Under the pieces are notes generated by a model. That model ran no database searches, had not been told where the DNA came from, and was given only the letters and a program-made list of their open reading frames with translations. From Rhizohabitans arisaemae (GTDB taxonomy: Bacteria > Actinomycetota > Actinomycetes > Streptosporangiales > Streptosporangiaceae): a stretch of DNA of 64,000 nucleotides. Positions 50,409 to 60,548 of this stretch are shown here, piece by piece; the first letter of the stretch is position 1, and every line of letters starts with the position of its first letter. The position numbers and the translations under genes were made by a program. The DNA is taken from contig NZ_BLRH01000034.1 in NCBI RefSeq assembly GCF_025996515.1, forward strand, positions 496,001 to 560,000, in the 5' to 3' direction.

Positions 50409-51011
50409 ATGGGATTGCGGGAGCGTAAGAAACAGCGGACACGGCAGGACATGATCGAGGCTGCGATCGCGCTCTTCGAGGAGAGAGGCTTCGAAGAGGT
50501 CACCGTGGCTCAGATCGCCGAGGCGGCGGACGTCTCCACCCGCACGTTCTTCCTGCACTTCGCGGCTAAGGACGACGTGCTTTTCGAGAGCGCCGACGTA
50601 CGCATCGACCTCGGGCTGCAGGCGATCGCGGAGCGCGATCCGGACGAGCGCTTCCCCGCGGTCCTGAGGCGGGCGATGGACGAGATGATCTCGAACGTCG
50701 GCGACGACCTGGTCAGCGGGGCGGCCGCGCTCCGGGTCCGGCTGGCCGCCACCTCACCGACGCTGCGGGCACGCCTGGCACAGCAGTACGCCACCATCCA
50801 GAGCGAGATGGCCGACGCCCTGCACAAGGCGTTCCCGGACGAACTCCACCCGGTCGGCGCCGCGACCCTCATGGGCGCCCTGGTCGGCGCCGTGAGCGCC
50901 GCGTCCGTCGCCGCGATCCATCGCGGCGACCCACCGGAGGACGTCCGCGAGGCCATGCGCCTGGGAGCCGACCTGGTCCTGCGCGGCGTGGAGGCGAGAG
51001 GGTTCAGATGA
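50409..51011 (+). CDS. TetR-family transcriptional regulator
   Basis: 200 residues from ATG 50409 (a GTG at 50403 is also in frame). It begins MGLRERKKQRTRQDMIEAAI, a standard TetR N-terminus, followed by GFEEVTVAQIAEAADVSTRT and FFLHFAAKDDVLF. The C-terminal domain resembles the TetR_C_17 type found in mycofactocin- or transporter-linked regulators. The 30-bp palindrome just upstream suggests autoregulation. The expected partner gene is not present; the next 177 bases are noncoding. Confidence 0.9.
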   Translation: MGLRERKKQRTRQDMIEAAIALFEERGFEEVTVAQIAEAADVSTRTFFLHFAAKDDVLFESADVRIDLGLQAIAERDPDERFPAVLRRAMDEMISNVGDDLVSGAAALRVRLAATSPTLRARLAQQYATIQSEMADALHKAFPDELHPVGAATLMGALVGAVSAASVAAIHRGDPPEDVREAMRLGADLVLRGVEARGFR

Positions 51012-51188
51012 CAGCCGGGGTTGCATGCCGCATACGGGAGACGAACCTCCGCCGGACACCGATGCCGACGAGCACGTGGTGAACATGATGTGGGAAGCGG
51101 CCGACTGGTCTTCGCATCCGGTCTGTCGTGGACCTCGTTGTTCGGGTCGATGGGCCCGCCGACCTCGGACACCGTCGTATCCCTCGCG

Positions 51189-52169
51189 TCACGCCTTGAC
51201 GATCAGGGTCTTCTCCTTTCGGGGGACGAGCTCGCCGATGACCGGGGCGCCGGGGATCTCACCGGCGACGAGCAGTCCGCCCGAGGTCTGGGCGTCGGCG
51301 AGCAGGATCCGGATGTGCTCGTCGGCGCCGGTGAAGTCGGTATGCGGGGCGACCCAGTCGAGGTTGCGGCGCGAACCGCCGGGGACGTACCCGGCGGCCA
51401 GGGACGCGCGTGCGCCGTCGAGCACGGGGACGGCCGAGGCGTCGATCACGGCCGTCACGTCCGAGGCGCGGGCGAGCTTGAACAGATGGCCGAGAAGCCC
51501 GAACCCGGTGACGTCGGTGGCGCAGCGGACGCCCCGCTCCAGCGCTGCGCGGCTCGCTTCGGCGTTCAGCGCGGTCATGGTCGCGATCGCCTCGGGGAAG
51601 ACCTCGCCGGTCGCCTTGTGCCGGTTGTTGAGCACACCGAGGCCGATCGGCTTGGTCAGCGACAGCGGTACGCCGGGGGTCCCGGCGTCGTTGCGGAGCA
51701 GCCGACCGGGATCGGCGATGCCGGTGACGGCCATGCCGTACTTCGGCTCGGGGTCGTCGACGGTATGGCCGCCGCCGAGGTGGCAGTCGGCCTGGGCCGC
51801 GATCTCGGCGCCGCCGCGCAGCACCTCTCGGGCCAGGTCGTAGGGGAGGACGTCGCGCGGCCAGCACAGCAGGTTGACCGCGACCAGCGGGGTGCCGCCC
51901 ATCGCGTAGACGTCGGAGAGGGCGTTGGCCGCCGCTATCCGTCCCCAGTCGAAGGGGTCGTCGACGACGGGGGTGAAGAAGTCGGCGGTCGACACGACCG
52001 TGGTGCCACCCCGGGTGACCACCGCGGCGTCGTCTCCCGTCGCCAGCCCGACGACCAGCTCCGAGCGGGGTTCCGCGGCGACGCCGAGACCGCTGAGCAC
52101 GTCCTCGAGTTCTCCCGGGGGGATCTTGCAGGCACATCCGCCGCCGTGCGCGTAGCCAGTCAGCCTCAT
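51189..52169 (-). CDS. selD: Selenide, water dikinase (selenophosphate synthetase)
   Basis: 326 residues. The enzyme makes selenophosphate from selenide and ATP, the selenium donor for tRNA-Sec synthesis. The N-terminal reactive loop is HGGGCACKIPPGEL: the Cys (in place of Sec in selenoprotein forms) and Lys are present. Next come the AIR-synthase-type motifs TGDDAAVV and STADFFTPVVDDPFDWGRIA, plus GGHTVDDPEPKYGMAVTG. The ATG overlaps the stop of the rhodanese gene (52166-52169), so the two are coupled. It is divergent from selA-selB, 475 bases apart through the rhodanese gene. Confidence 0.96.
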   Translation of the reverse strand: MRLTGYAHGGGCACKIPPGELEDVLSGLGVAAEPRSELVVGLATGDDAAVVTRGGTTVVSTADFFTPVVDDPFDWGRIAAANALSDVYAMGGTPLVAVNLLCWPRDVLPYDLAREVLRGGAEIAAQADCHLGGGHTVDDPEPKYGMAVTGIADPGRLLRNDAGTPGVPLSLTKPIGLGVLNNRHKATGEVFPEAIATMTALNAEASRAALERGVRCATDVTGFGLLGHLFKLARASDVTAVIDASAVPVLDGARASLAAGYVPGGSRRNLDWVAPHTDFTGADEHIRILLADAQTSGGLLVAGEIPGAPVIGELVPRKEKTLIVKA

Positions 52170-52627
52170 CCCTTGATTCTAAGATCGGTGGCGTGGAGCC
52201 GCGGTGGGCTCAGAGTCCTCCGGGAGGTGAAGGACAGCCCCTCCGCCCGCCATCGCTGGAAACCGCCTATCACGTCCGTCGCCCTCACCAGGCCGATCTC
52301 CCTCAGAGACAGGGCGGCCAGCACAGACGAACACCCTTCGTCGCAGATGACGATCCATCGGAGGTCCCAGGCGCCGGCCTCGGGGACCCGGGCCGAACAG
52401 GACGGGTCGAGCCGCCATTCGAGATGGTTGCGTTCGACGATCATCGCGCCGGGAATCTCGCCGTCCGCCGCACGCTGGTAGGCGGGGCGGGTGTCCACGA
52501 GGAGGGCGCCTTGAGCGGTCTCGGCCCAGGCCTCGGTGGGCTCCAGCCGGTCCAGCAGCCGTTCCGCCCGCTCGAAGTGGTGATCGATACCGCCCACCGC
52601 ACCTCCAAGATCATCCATTGGTTTCAT
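52166..52627 (-). CDS. Rhodanese-like sulfur/selenium transfer protein
   Basis: 153 residues (ATG 52627; ATG 52618 is a possible alternative, MDDLGGAVGGIDHHF). The rhodanese fold shows GALLVDTRPAYQRAADGEIP and GAMIVERNHLEWRLDP; the catalytic loop is ICDEGCSSVLAALSLREIGL with the Cys at the CxxG-type position, and DVIGGFQRWRAEGL ends the domain. Coupling to selD and adjacency to selA suggest it delivers selenium or selenide to SelD, rather than acting in cyanide detoxification; that role is inferred from context. A -10-like hexamer immediately upstream of the ATG points to a leaderless transcript. Confidence 0.88.
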   Translation of the reverse strand: MKPMDDLGGAVGGIDHHFERAERLLDRLEPTEAWAETAQGALLVDTRPAYQRAADGEIPGAMIVERNHLEWRLDPSCSARVPEAGAWDLRWIVICDEGCSSVLAALSLREIGLVRATDVIGGFQRWRAEGLSFTSRRTLSPPRLHATDLRIKG

Positions 52628-52643
52628 CGCCTATTCTCAAGTT

Positions 52644-53920
<1,277 letters not shown>

Positions 53921-53930
<10 letters not shown>

Positions 53931-55609
53931 TCGCCACGGCGGGCCATGTGGACCATGGCAAGTCCACGCTGCTGCGGGCGCTGACCGGCATGGAACCCGA
54001 CCGGTGGGTCGAGGAACGCCGGCGCGGCCTCACCATCGACCTCGGCTTCGTGTGGACCGACGAGCTCGCCTTCGTGGACGTGCCGGGGCACGAAAGGTTC
54101 GTCACCAACATGCTCGCCGGAGTGGGCGCGACCCCGGCCGTGCTGTTCGCCGTCGCCGCCGACGGGGGCTGGCGGCCGCAGTCGCAGGAGCATCTGGAGA
54201 TCATCACGGCTCTGGGGGTGCGGCACGGACTGCTCGCCGTGACCCGGTCGGACCTCGCCGACCCCGCGCCCGTGCTCGCCGAGGCGGCGCAGCGGCTCAA
54301 GGACGCCGGGCTGGATGTGCCCGCGGTCGCCGTAAGCGCGACCAGCGGGCAGGGAATGGACGCGCTCAAGGCCGAGCTCGCGGCTCTGGCCCGTCGGCTG
54401 CCCGCGAGTGACCCGGAGGCCGATGTCAGGTTCTGGATCGACCGGGCGTTCACCGTCCGCGGCCGGGGCACGGTCATCACCGGCACCCTGCAGGCGGGCA
54501 CGGTCCGCGTCGGTGACAGGCTGGCCACACCGGACGGGCAGACGGTCGACGTCCGGGGCGTACAGAGCCGCGGAGCCGACCAGAAGGCGGTCTCGGGCCC
54601 GGCCCGGGTCGCGCTGAACGTCAAGGCGCGTGTTCCGCTGCGGCGCGGTCATGCCCTGCTCACCCCCGGCCGCTGGCTCCCCACCGAGGTCGTGGACGTC
54701 CGGGTCGACGGCTCGCTCGTCCGCGAGATGACCTGGCATCTCGGATCGTGCGCCGTCCAGGCCCGGGTAAGGCCGCTCGGCGACACCGCGGTGCGGATCA
54801 CGCTCGCCGAACCGCTGCCCCTGCGGATCGGCGACCGGGCCCTGCTGCGCGACCCCGGCAGCCGCCGAGCCACCGGAGTGACCGTCCTGGACGTCCGGCC
54901 GCCTGAGCTCGGCAGGAGGGGCGCCGCCGCACGCAGAGCCGAGGCGCTCACCGGATACGGCGACGTCCCCGACGGCGCGGCCGAGGTCGCCCGGCGCGGT
55001 GTCGTCCGCCGCGACGACCTCCTCGCGATGGGCGCCGCGCCGCCCTTCGCCCCGACGGCAGGCGACTGGCTGCTCGATCCCGCGCACGCGGCCGCCCTGA
55101 GCGCCCGCCTCACCGAGGCCGTCGGCCCCCAGGGCCTGCCGCTCGAAACCGCCCGGCGGCTGCTCGGTCTTCCGGACCGGTCACTGGTCGAGGTCGTCGC
55201 CGAGGGCGCGGGGCTCCGCCAGGCCAGGGGACGGCTCGTCCCGGCCTCCCGTCAACTCCCTCCGGACCTCGAGAAGGCCCTCGGCAGGCTGCACACCCGG
55301 ATGGAGCAGGCGCCGTTCGACGCGCCGACGGCCGAGCAGCTGGCCGGGTTGGGCTTCACCCCGGCCTCGCTCGCGACCGCGGAGACGGCAGGGCGCGTCC
55401 TGCGCCTTCCCGGCGGGGTGGTGCTGCTGCCGGGAGCCGAGGCGCTCGCCGTGGAGACCCTCGCCTCCCTTCCTCAGCCGTTCACCACCTCGCAGGCCCG
55501 CGAGGCGCTCGGCACCAGCAGGCGGGTCGCCATCCCGCTGCTCGAACATCTCGACCGGCTCGGGTCGACGGTGAGGGCCGCGGACCACACCAGGAAGATC
55601 GTCGCGTAA
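53921..55609 (+). CDS. selB: Selenocysteine-specific elongation factor
   Basis: 562 residues, start ATG 53921 inside the selA end. The GTPase domain has ATAGHVDHGKSTLLRALTG, LTIDLGF and DVPGHERFVTNM, with TRSDLAD replacing the NKxD motif, as is typical for SelB of actinomycetes. Domains II and III follow (FWIDRAFTVRGRGTVITGTL), then the winged-helix domain IV series from about residue 380 to the end, which binds SECIS RNA hairpins. It carries Sec-tRNA to UGA codons. Selenoprotein genes themselves are not obvious in the window. Confidence 0.97.
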
Positions 55610-55667
55610 CCGGTGGCCACATACGGACGGGTGGCACGTATGGTTGGGGCGGGCCCTGCGGGGCCGG

Positions 55668-55759
55668 GGAGGCGTTAGGGGCCTGGTGACCCCCACGGTC
55701 TTCAAAACCGATGTGACCGAGCAGCTCGGTCAGGCGGGTTCGATTCCCGTCCGTCTCCG
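55668..55759 (+). tRNA. selC: tRNA-Sec (UCA anticodon)
   Basis: The 92-base sequence folds as selenocysteine tRNA: acceptor GGAGGCG (55668-55674) against CGTCTCC (55752-55758), D arm GGGG/CCCC around CCTGGTGA, anticodon stem CGGT/ACCG with loop CTTCAAA (anticodon TCA), an 8-bp variable arm TGACCGAG/CTCGGTCA, and T arm CGGG-TTCGATT-CCCG. The elongated variable arm and UCA anticodon are diagnostic. It lies 58 bases after selB on the same strand. Confidence 0.95.
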
Positions 55760-55764
55760 CTGAG

Positions 55765-56045
55765 CCAGCCGAACAAGATCCCTTGTTGGGGCGCCCATTG
55801 TGCGTTCTCGGCGAGGTGGATGCCGGCGGCGGTGTCGAGGGCGTGGTTGGGTTGGAGGGTGTCCCGGCCGGTGTTCAGGACGGCGTCGTAGTAGGTGTCC
55901 GTGGCCGGATCGTAGATCACGAATGCCCATTCGTTGTCGTCGCCGAGGTGTTCGATCCGAGCCAGGGGGATCAGCTCCTCCTTGCCGTCGTGTTCGATGC
56001 AGCCGGTCAGGTGGCCGAAGCCGCCGCGCCAGGGGATGGTGACCC
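55765..56045 (-). pseudogene. Truncated hypothetical gene abutting selC
   Basis: The minus strand encodes RVTIPWRGGFGHLTGCIEHD, ARIEHLGDDNEWAFVIYDPA and LDTAAGIHLAENAQWAPQQG, the C-terminal part of an uncharacterised actinobacterial protein. Upstream the frame is broken near 56045, and downstream it runs into the antisense of selC instead of its natural stop. It is probably a relic of DNA inserted next to the tRNA gene. Confidence 0.5.
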
Positions 56046-56154
56046 GGAGGTGCCGTTCTCACCGTGCCACATAAGGCGGAAAGCCACTGGAAAGCCGGAT
56101 GAAGCACCGCATGTACCAGCCTGGGCGTCATTACACACATGGGAGGTCTGGTAC

Positions 56155-56892
56155 ATGGCAGCACCCAACGAGATCACACGCACGACGGCCGATGGCTCGA
56201 CCGTCACCGTGGCCCTGCCGGCGGGCGTCGGCGCGGTGACGTGGCACGGCAGCACGACGATCGTCGGCCACGGCATCGACCGGCGGTTCGTCCTGGGCCC
56301 TGCGGGAGAGCACCAGGTGCACGCCGCGGACATGCCCGGCGTGCGGACCGTCCGGTACCGCAGGAACGGCTTCGACATCGCGTTGTTCGAGTCCGGCGAC
56401 CGGTCGCAGAGCTTTCTCACCTGGATCGGGCTGTACCACGAGGCGACGACCTGGTTCAGCGGGCCCGCGCCTCGGCTCACGGTGATCAACCGGCTCATCT
56501 CCTCGGTCGACTTCAGCGACTCCCCGTCCGGGGCCGTGCTGAAGGGCAAGCCCCACCTCGACCAGTACGGCACCGACCTGGTGGCCTGGGGCGACTCCGT
56601 CTTCATCTCGGCGAGGGACGCCACGAAGAACAAGGACCTGCTGCCCACGTGGCAGGGGTTCAAGCGGGGCAACGAGGAGGTCTGGAAGGAGAAGCTCGAC
56701 CTGGAGCCCACCGAGGCCGCCGCGGTTGCGGGCACCGCCTACGAGTGGCGGTACATCTTCGCGAACCCGACCACCATTTTCGACATGGCGTTCCGCACCG
56801 ACCCGGGCCGGATGACGGCCTTCAGCACGGAGTCATCCGACGCCTGGATCCAGGACGTGCTCGCCGAGGTGAACCTCTCGTGGACCGGGTGA
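56155..56892 (+). CDS. Hypothetical protein
   Basis: 245 residues from ATG 56155 after GGGAGG. It starts MAAPNEITRTTADGSTVTVA and has beta-rich segments (AVTWHGSTTIVGHGIDRRFV, RLTVINRLISSVDFSDSPSG) with a helical C-terminal section (GNEEVWKEKLDLEPTEAAAV). There is no signal peptide or membrane segment, and I recognise no family. It is complete and well composed, but the two genes behind it (thioredoxin-like and membrane protein) are broken, so the whole operon may be losing function. Confidence 0.65.
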   Translation: MAAPNEITRTTADGSTVTVALPAGVGAVTWHGSTTIVGHGIDRRFVLGPAGEHQVHAADMPGVRTVRYRRNGFDIALFESGDRSQSFLTWIGLYHEATTWFSGPAPRLTVINRLISSVDFSDSPSGAVLKGKPHLDQYGTDLVAWGDSVFISARDATKNKDLLPTWQGFKRGNEEVWKEKLDLEPTEAAAVAGTAYEWRYIFANPTTIFDMAFRTDPGRMTAFSTESSDAWIQDVLAEVNLSWTG

Positions 56893-56899
56893 GGTCGGC

Positions 56900-57280
56900 A
56901 TGAGCCTGCCGATCGCCTTCAGCATTCTGTCGTTCCTGGTCGCCGTCCTCTCCCTCCTGGCGGTCGCCGCGGTCCATTCGCGGCTCAGGCTGCTGGAGCG
57001 CACGGCTCTGGCCCCGGGCAGCGACCTGTTCGCCGCCGAGGAGCGGCGGGTGCCGCCGGCGCTGCGTCCCGGAGCCGGCCAGGACGCCGCGCTGATCCTG
57101 CAACTGGACGGCATCTGCCCAACCTGCCACGTACTCGCGGAGACCGTGGCGTCGATGGAGATCCCCGGGGTCCGGGCGGTGGCCCTGTTCGCGAACGCCG
57201 ACGGCGCCGCGGGCTTCGGCGGCGGGCTCGACTCGGCTGGGTCGCCGTCACCGGCGGTCCCGGTACCCCGCTCGCGTTGA
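56900..57280 (+). pseudogene. Truncated membrane-anchored thioredoxin-like (TlpA/MauD-like) gene
   Basis: An N-terminal membrane anchor (IAFSILSFLVAVLSLLAVAA) and a thioredoxin-like start follow: ALILQLDGICPTCHVLAETV with a CPTC redox pair, then VRAVALFANADGAAGF. After about residue 106 the frame no longer matches a thioredoxin fold and ends early (PSPAVPVPRSR). The remainder of the fold is absent: an internal deletion fuses its middle to the following membrane gene in another frame. Confidence 0.55.
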
Positions 57281-57755
57281 TCGCCTTCCTCTGGCCGGGC
57301 TTCTCGGCGGGGTACGCCAACTCGGGCTCCACTTGAAGCAACAACTCGGCGTTCCTGCTGAGCGCGCCGGTCTGGCGCGGTTTTAGCCCCCTTGCGTGGT
57401 TCGGTGTCGGCCTCCAGCTCGGTTCGGGTCTGGTGGTGCTGGTCGCCGGGGTGCTGGGAGGTGTGTTCCAGGGCCTGGTGCCCTCGGTGGTCGGACTCGG
57501 CCTGCTCGCGGTCGTCGCCGCGGCGGTGGTGCTGCGTGAGTTCGGCTGGGTGAGGCTGCCCGTGCCGGAGAACGCGCGGCTCGTCCCCGAGCATGTGACG
57601 CAGAAGGGACGGGTGTTCGGGCCCGTTCAGTTCGGCTTCGAAATGGGCACGGGTATGCGCACCTATTCGCCGTCGGCGCAGCCGCATCTGATGCTGCTCG
57701 CCATCCTGTTCGCGATTCCCTTCTTCGGGGCGCTCGCGGCGGGGTGCGGATGCGT
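57241..57755 (+). pseudogene. Interrupted membrane protein gene with in-frame TGA
   Basis: In one frame the DNA encodes VAVTGGPGTPLALIAFLWPG, an in-frame TGA at 57334-57336, then SNNSAFLLSAPVWRGFSPLA, several membrane segments (GLQLGSGLVVLVAGVLGGVF, GLGLLAVVAAAVVLREFGWV) and FGPVQFGFEMGTGMRTYSPS. Homology to itself stops at 57755 where IS256-derived sequence begins. The gene therefore lacks a proper start, has a nonsense (or recoded) TGA and a truncated end. Confidence 0.5.
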
Positions 57756-57855
57756 GGTGGCGACCTCCTACCTGCTGGGCGTCTCGACCCGGCGGGTGGA
57801 CAGGCCGGCCGAGCAGCTCGGGATCAAGCACGTCTCCAAGAGCCAGGTCAGCGCG
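57756..57855 (+). mobile_element. IS256-family (Mutator-type) transposase fragment
   Basis: YLLGVSTRRVDRPAEQLGIK followed by HVSKSQVS matches the conserved central segment of IS256-type transposases (GVSTRxVDxLVxxLGIxxxSKSQVS). Nothing of the DDE catalytic core remains. Confidence 0.65.
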
Positions 57856-58016
57856 GCACCCCTCGGCCAGGGCAGCGTCGGCCATGGCTCGGGTCGCCCG
57901 GCGGGAGCGGCCTTGCGCCACGGGTGGAAGCCGGAGCAGGAGACCGCCGGCGCTCCGCACAGCCGCTTCACGCGGAAGGCGCCCGCGTGGCCGGCGACGA
58001 ACTCGAAGTGGCTCAC
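57856..58016 (-). mobile_element. IS3-family OrfB fragment
   Basis: From GTG 58016 the minus strand reads HFEFVAGHAGAFRVKRLCGA and VSCSGFHPWRK, then after a frameshift RATRAMADAALAE. This is the N-terminus of an IS3-type OrfB (FVxxHAxxFxVKRLCxxLxVSRSGYYxW). The integrase core is missing. It abuts the IS256 fragment. Bases 58017-58265 show nothing further. Confidence 0.6.
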
Positions 58017-58265
58017 CAGTTCGCAAGGTCGGTCCGGAGCTCGGTTCCGGTCTTGCGACCGGTCCGTTTCTCCGGGCCGCCTTCCGAACCCGGCGTACCC
58101 CTCTCCGGGTACCGGGCTCTCCACGACCGCTGCCGTCTATCGGGTCGACCACCGAGGTCATCGGCCCGCGCTGGCAGAACCACTGGGCCGGGAACGACGG
58201 ACTCTAACCGGCAACGCCTCGTGAATCCTTGGTCCTTGGCGGCTCCGGCCGGGTTCCCGCCCAGG

Positions 58266-59738
58266 TCAGGTGTCCACCGTGGCCGGCGGTACCGGTGCGG
58301 AGGTCGCCTGACCGGCGCGGCGGAAGCACCAGAGGCGACGGCCGAGCGCGACCGCCCCGAGTACGCAGCAGGAGAGGCAGAAGAGCGCCAGCAGCGGCAG
58401 CAGCCAGACGGTGACGATCCAGTACTGGACGTTGAACGCCCCCCAGACCAGCGTCGGCAGCACCGCGCCCAGCACCGTCATCAGGGCAAGGGGCACAAGC
58501 CGCGGAACCAGCCACGGCCGGCGCGCCGCGCGGCGACGCGTGGCCCAGCGGCGCGCTCGGACGACCGCGGTGACCAGTAGTGCGGTCATCCCCACCGTGA
58601 GCCCGAGCAGGACCGCGTTCACGACGGTGTACGGGTTGCTCATCGGCGTCGCCGGTGCCCCGATCCGTTCGGCGAGAAGGTTGGTCGAGAGCAGGCCGGC
58701 ATCGCCGACGCCGTTGGTGAGGACGAGGGCGGCCGCACCGGTCTTGGGCGAGAAGACCATGTCCCCGGTCCACGTCGCCAGTGTTCCGCCGTGGCCGATC
58801 AGCGACGGCGGGGTGTTCGCCGTGACGGGGCGGGACCGCCAGCCGAGGGCGTAGTCGTCGGCCTTGGGCTGGACTGTGTGCAACTCGGCCAGGGAGCCGG
58901 CACTCAGCAGTCCCGCCCCGAGGCTTCCCTGGTTGAACCTCAGCCACCGCACCATGTCGTCCAGGGTCGAGATCACCCCGCCGCTGCCGACGCAGATCCC
59001 CGGCATCTCCGGTGTCGCGACGGCGACCCCGAGAACGACCGTGTACCCGGACGGCAGGCCCTCGGCACGATCGGAACACCCCAGCGTCGAGCCGGTGCCG
59101 GTCATGCCCAGCGGCGTGAACAGTTCGGTGTGGAGGAAGGCGTCGAAGGACTTCCCCGACACCACCTCGACGATCCGCGCCGCGATCGCGTAGTTGGTGT
59201 TGTGGTACTCCGAGCGGGTGCCCGGATCGGCGGCCAGGGTCTTGTCGGCCAGTCCGGCCGTGATTTCCTGCGCGCCGCGCGGAGGCGGGAACGCGTACTC
59301 GTTGTTCGTGCTGTTCGACAGCCCCGAGGTGTGGCTGAGGATCTGGCGCACGGTGATCTTGGTGAAGCGGGGATCGGCCATCCTGAAGCCGGGCAGGACT
59401 TTGACGACCGGGTCGTCCAGGGAGATGCGGCCACGGTCGACCAGTAGCATGATCGCCGTCGCCGTCATCGACTTGCTCATCGAGCCGATCCGGAACGGTG
59501 TCCGAGCCGTCACCGCGTTGCCGTCCCCGTCCCGGCCGCGGACGATCGTCTCGACCGACGACCCGTCGATCACGGCCGCCGCGACACCCGGCGTGCCGTA
59601 GACGGAGCGGTAGTCGTCGACCAGCCGTTCGCCGGTGGCATGGGCCGGTGCCGTCCAGCCGAGCAGCACGGCGACGAGCACACCGCCGAGGACGATGAGG
59701 GAGGACGAGCGGGGAAAGCGGAGACGTAGGAAATGCAC
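58266..59738 (-). CDS. Membrane-anchored serine hydrolase, beta-lactamase/class C (AmpC-like) family
   Basis: 490 residues from GTG 59738; an ATG further upstream is possible. A signal segment (SLIVLGGVLVAVLLGWTAPA) precedes the beta-lactamase fold: the nucleophile SxxK is SMSK in RIGSMSKSMTATAI, YHN serves as YxN in SEYHNTNYAIA, and HGGT is the third motif. Several C-terminal membrane segments follow (VVNAVLLGLTVGMTALLVTA, PLALMTVLGAVLPTLVWGAF, VTVWLLPLLALFCLSCCVLG). Such proteins are extracellular esterases/peptidases or penicillin-recognising enzymes of unknown substrate. The two-component genes upstream are on the same strand. Confidence 0.88.
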   Translation of the reverse strand: MHFLRLRFPRSSSLIVLGGVLVAVLLGWTAPAHATGERLVDDYRSVYGTPGVAAAVIDGSSVETIVRGRDGDGNAVTARTPFRIGSMSKSMTATAIMLLVDRGRISLDDPVVKVLPGFRMADPRFTKITVRQILSHTSGLSNSTNNEYAFPPPRGAQEITAGLADKTLAADPGTRSEYHNTNYAIAARIVEVVSGKSFDAFLHTELFTPLGMTGTGSTLGCSDRAEGLPSGYTVVLGVAVATPEMPGICVGSGGVISTLDDMVRWLRFNQGSLGAGLLSAGSLAELHTVQPKADDYALGWRSRPVTANTPPSLIGHGGTLATWTGDMVFSPKTGAAALVLTNGVGDAGLLSTNLLAERIGAPATPMSNPYTVVNAVLLGLTVGMTALLVTAVVRARRWATRRRAARRPWLVPRLVPLALMTVLGAVLPTLVWGAFNVQYWIVTVWLLPLLALFCLSCCVLGAVALGRRLWCFRRAGQATSAPVPPATVDT

Positions 59739-59817
59739 GACGTCGAACCTAGGCCGGGCGTCACCGGCCGACATCACCCGAAGGGGTGAGCCGGGGCCAC
59801 CCGGCAGGGTGGAATCC

Positions 59818-60480
59818 TCAGTCGGGCAGTTCGCCGCGACCGACAAGCCCGTTCTCGTACGCGTGGATCACCGCGTGCACGCGGTCGCGCAGGTCCAGTT
59901 TCTGCAGGACGGCCCGGACGTGTGACTTCACCGTGTTCTCGCTCAGCACCAGTTCCGCGCAGATCTCGCTGTTGGACCTGCCGCGGGCGAGCAGGCCGAA
60001 GATCTCGACCTCGCGCGGGGTGAGGCCGTCCAGGGCTCCCGTCCTCCGCATCGGCACCTGCCGTACAAGATCGAGGATCGTCGCGGCCACCCCCGGCGCC
60101 AGCGCCGACGTCCCGGAGGCGACGTCACACACGGCCTGGGCCAGGGCGGCGGGCCGGACGTCCTTGGTCAGGTAGCCGCTCGCGCCGGCCCGGATCGCGG
60201 CCACGACCAGTTCGTCGTCATCGAAGGTCGTCAGCATGAGCACCCGGGTCGCCGGTGCGATCCTGACGATCTCCGCCGTGGCGGCGACCCCGTCCATGCG
60301 CGGCATGCGGATGTCCATCAGCACCACGTCCAGGCGGTGCCGCCGGACGACCTCGATCGCGTCGCCGCCGTTCGCGACGTCGTGGGTGACCTCGATGCGC
60401 TCGTCGGCCGACAGCACCGTACGGAGCGAGGCCCGCAACAGCTCCTGATCGTCGACGAGCATGACACGGATCCCGGTCAT
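59818..60480 (-). CDS. NarL/FixJ (LuxR)-family response regulator
   Basis: 220 residues. Receiver: IRVMLVDDQELLRASL, phosphorylated Asp in LDVVLMDIRMPRMDG, MLTTFDDDELVVAA and YLTKDVRPAALAQAV. Output: LTPREVEIFGLLARGRSNSE and LSENTVKSHVRAVLQKLDLR. It is the partner of the kinase at 60545. Its ATG overlaps the stop of the 23-codon frame described next. Confidence 0.95.
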   Translation of the reverse strand: MTGIRVMLVDDQELLRASLRTVLSADERIEVTHDVANGGDAIEVVRRHRLDVVLMDIRMPRMDGVAATAEIVRIAPATRVLMLTTFDDDELVVAAIRAGASGYLTKDVRPAALAQAVCDVASGTSALAPGVAATILDLVRQVPMRRTGALDGLTPREVEIFGLLARGRSNSEICAELVLSENTVKSHVRAVLQKLDLRDRVHAVIHAYENGLVGRGELPD

Positions 60481-60548
60481 GGGACCTCCTTCGTCGGCCT
60501 CATGACCAAGGTGCTGTGCTTGCCGATTCCCTCACTTCGTTCGGTCAT
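60477..60548 (-). CDS. 23-residue reading frame linking kinase and regulator
   Basis: Starts at an ATG overlapping the kinase stop (ATGA at 60545-60548), reads MTERSEGIGKHSTLV...RPTKEVP, and ends in a TGA overlapping the regulator ATG. ACGAAGGAGGTC occurs before both its start and the regulator's start, so the piece looks like a small tandem duplication of the kinase end (PTKEV) that keeps translation coupled. Whether the peptide itself has a role is unknown. Confidence 0.4.
   Translation of the reverse strand: MTERSEGIGKHSTLVMRPTKEVP

Noticed and set aside
51025..51188. Short gene after the TetR gene (MPHTGDEPPPDTDADEHVVN)
   Set aside because: It runs on only as antisense of selD; no recognisable product and no clear ribosome site.
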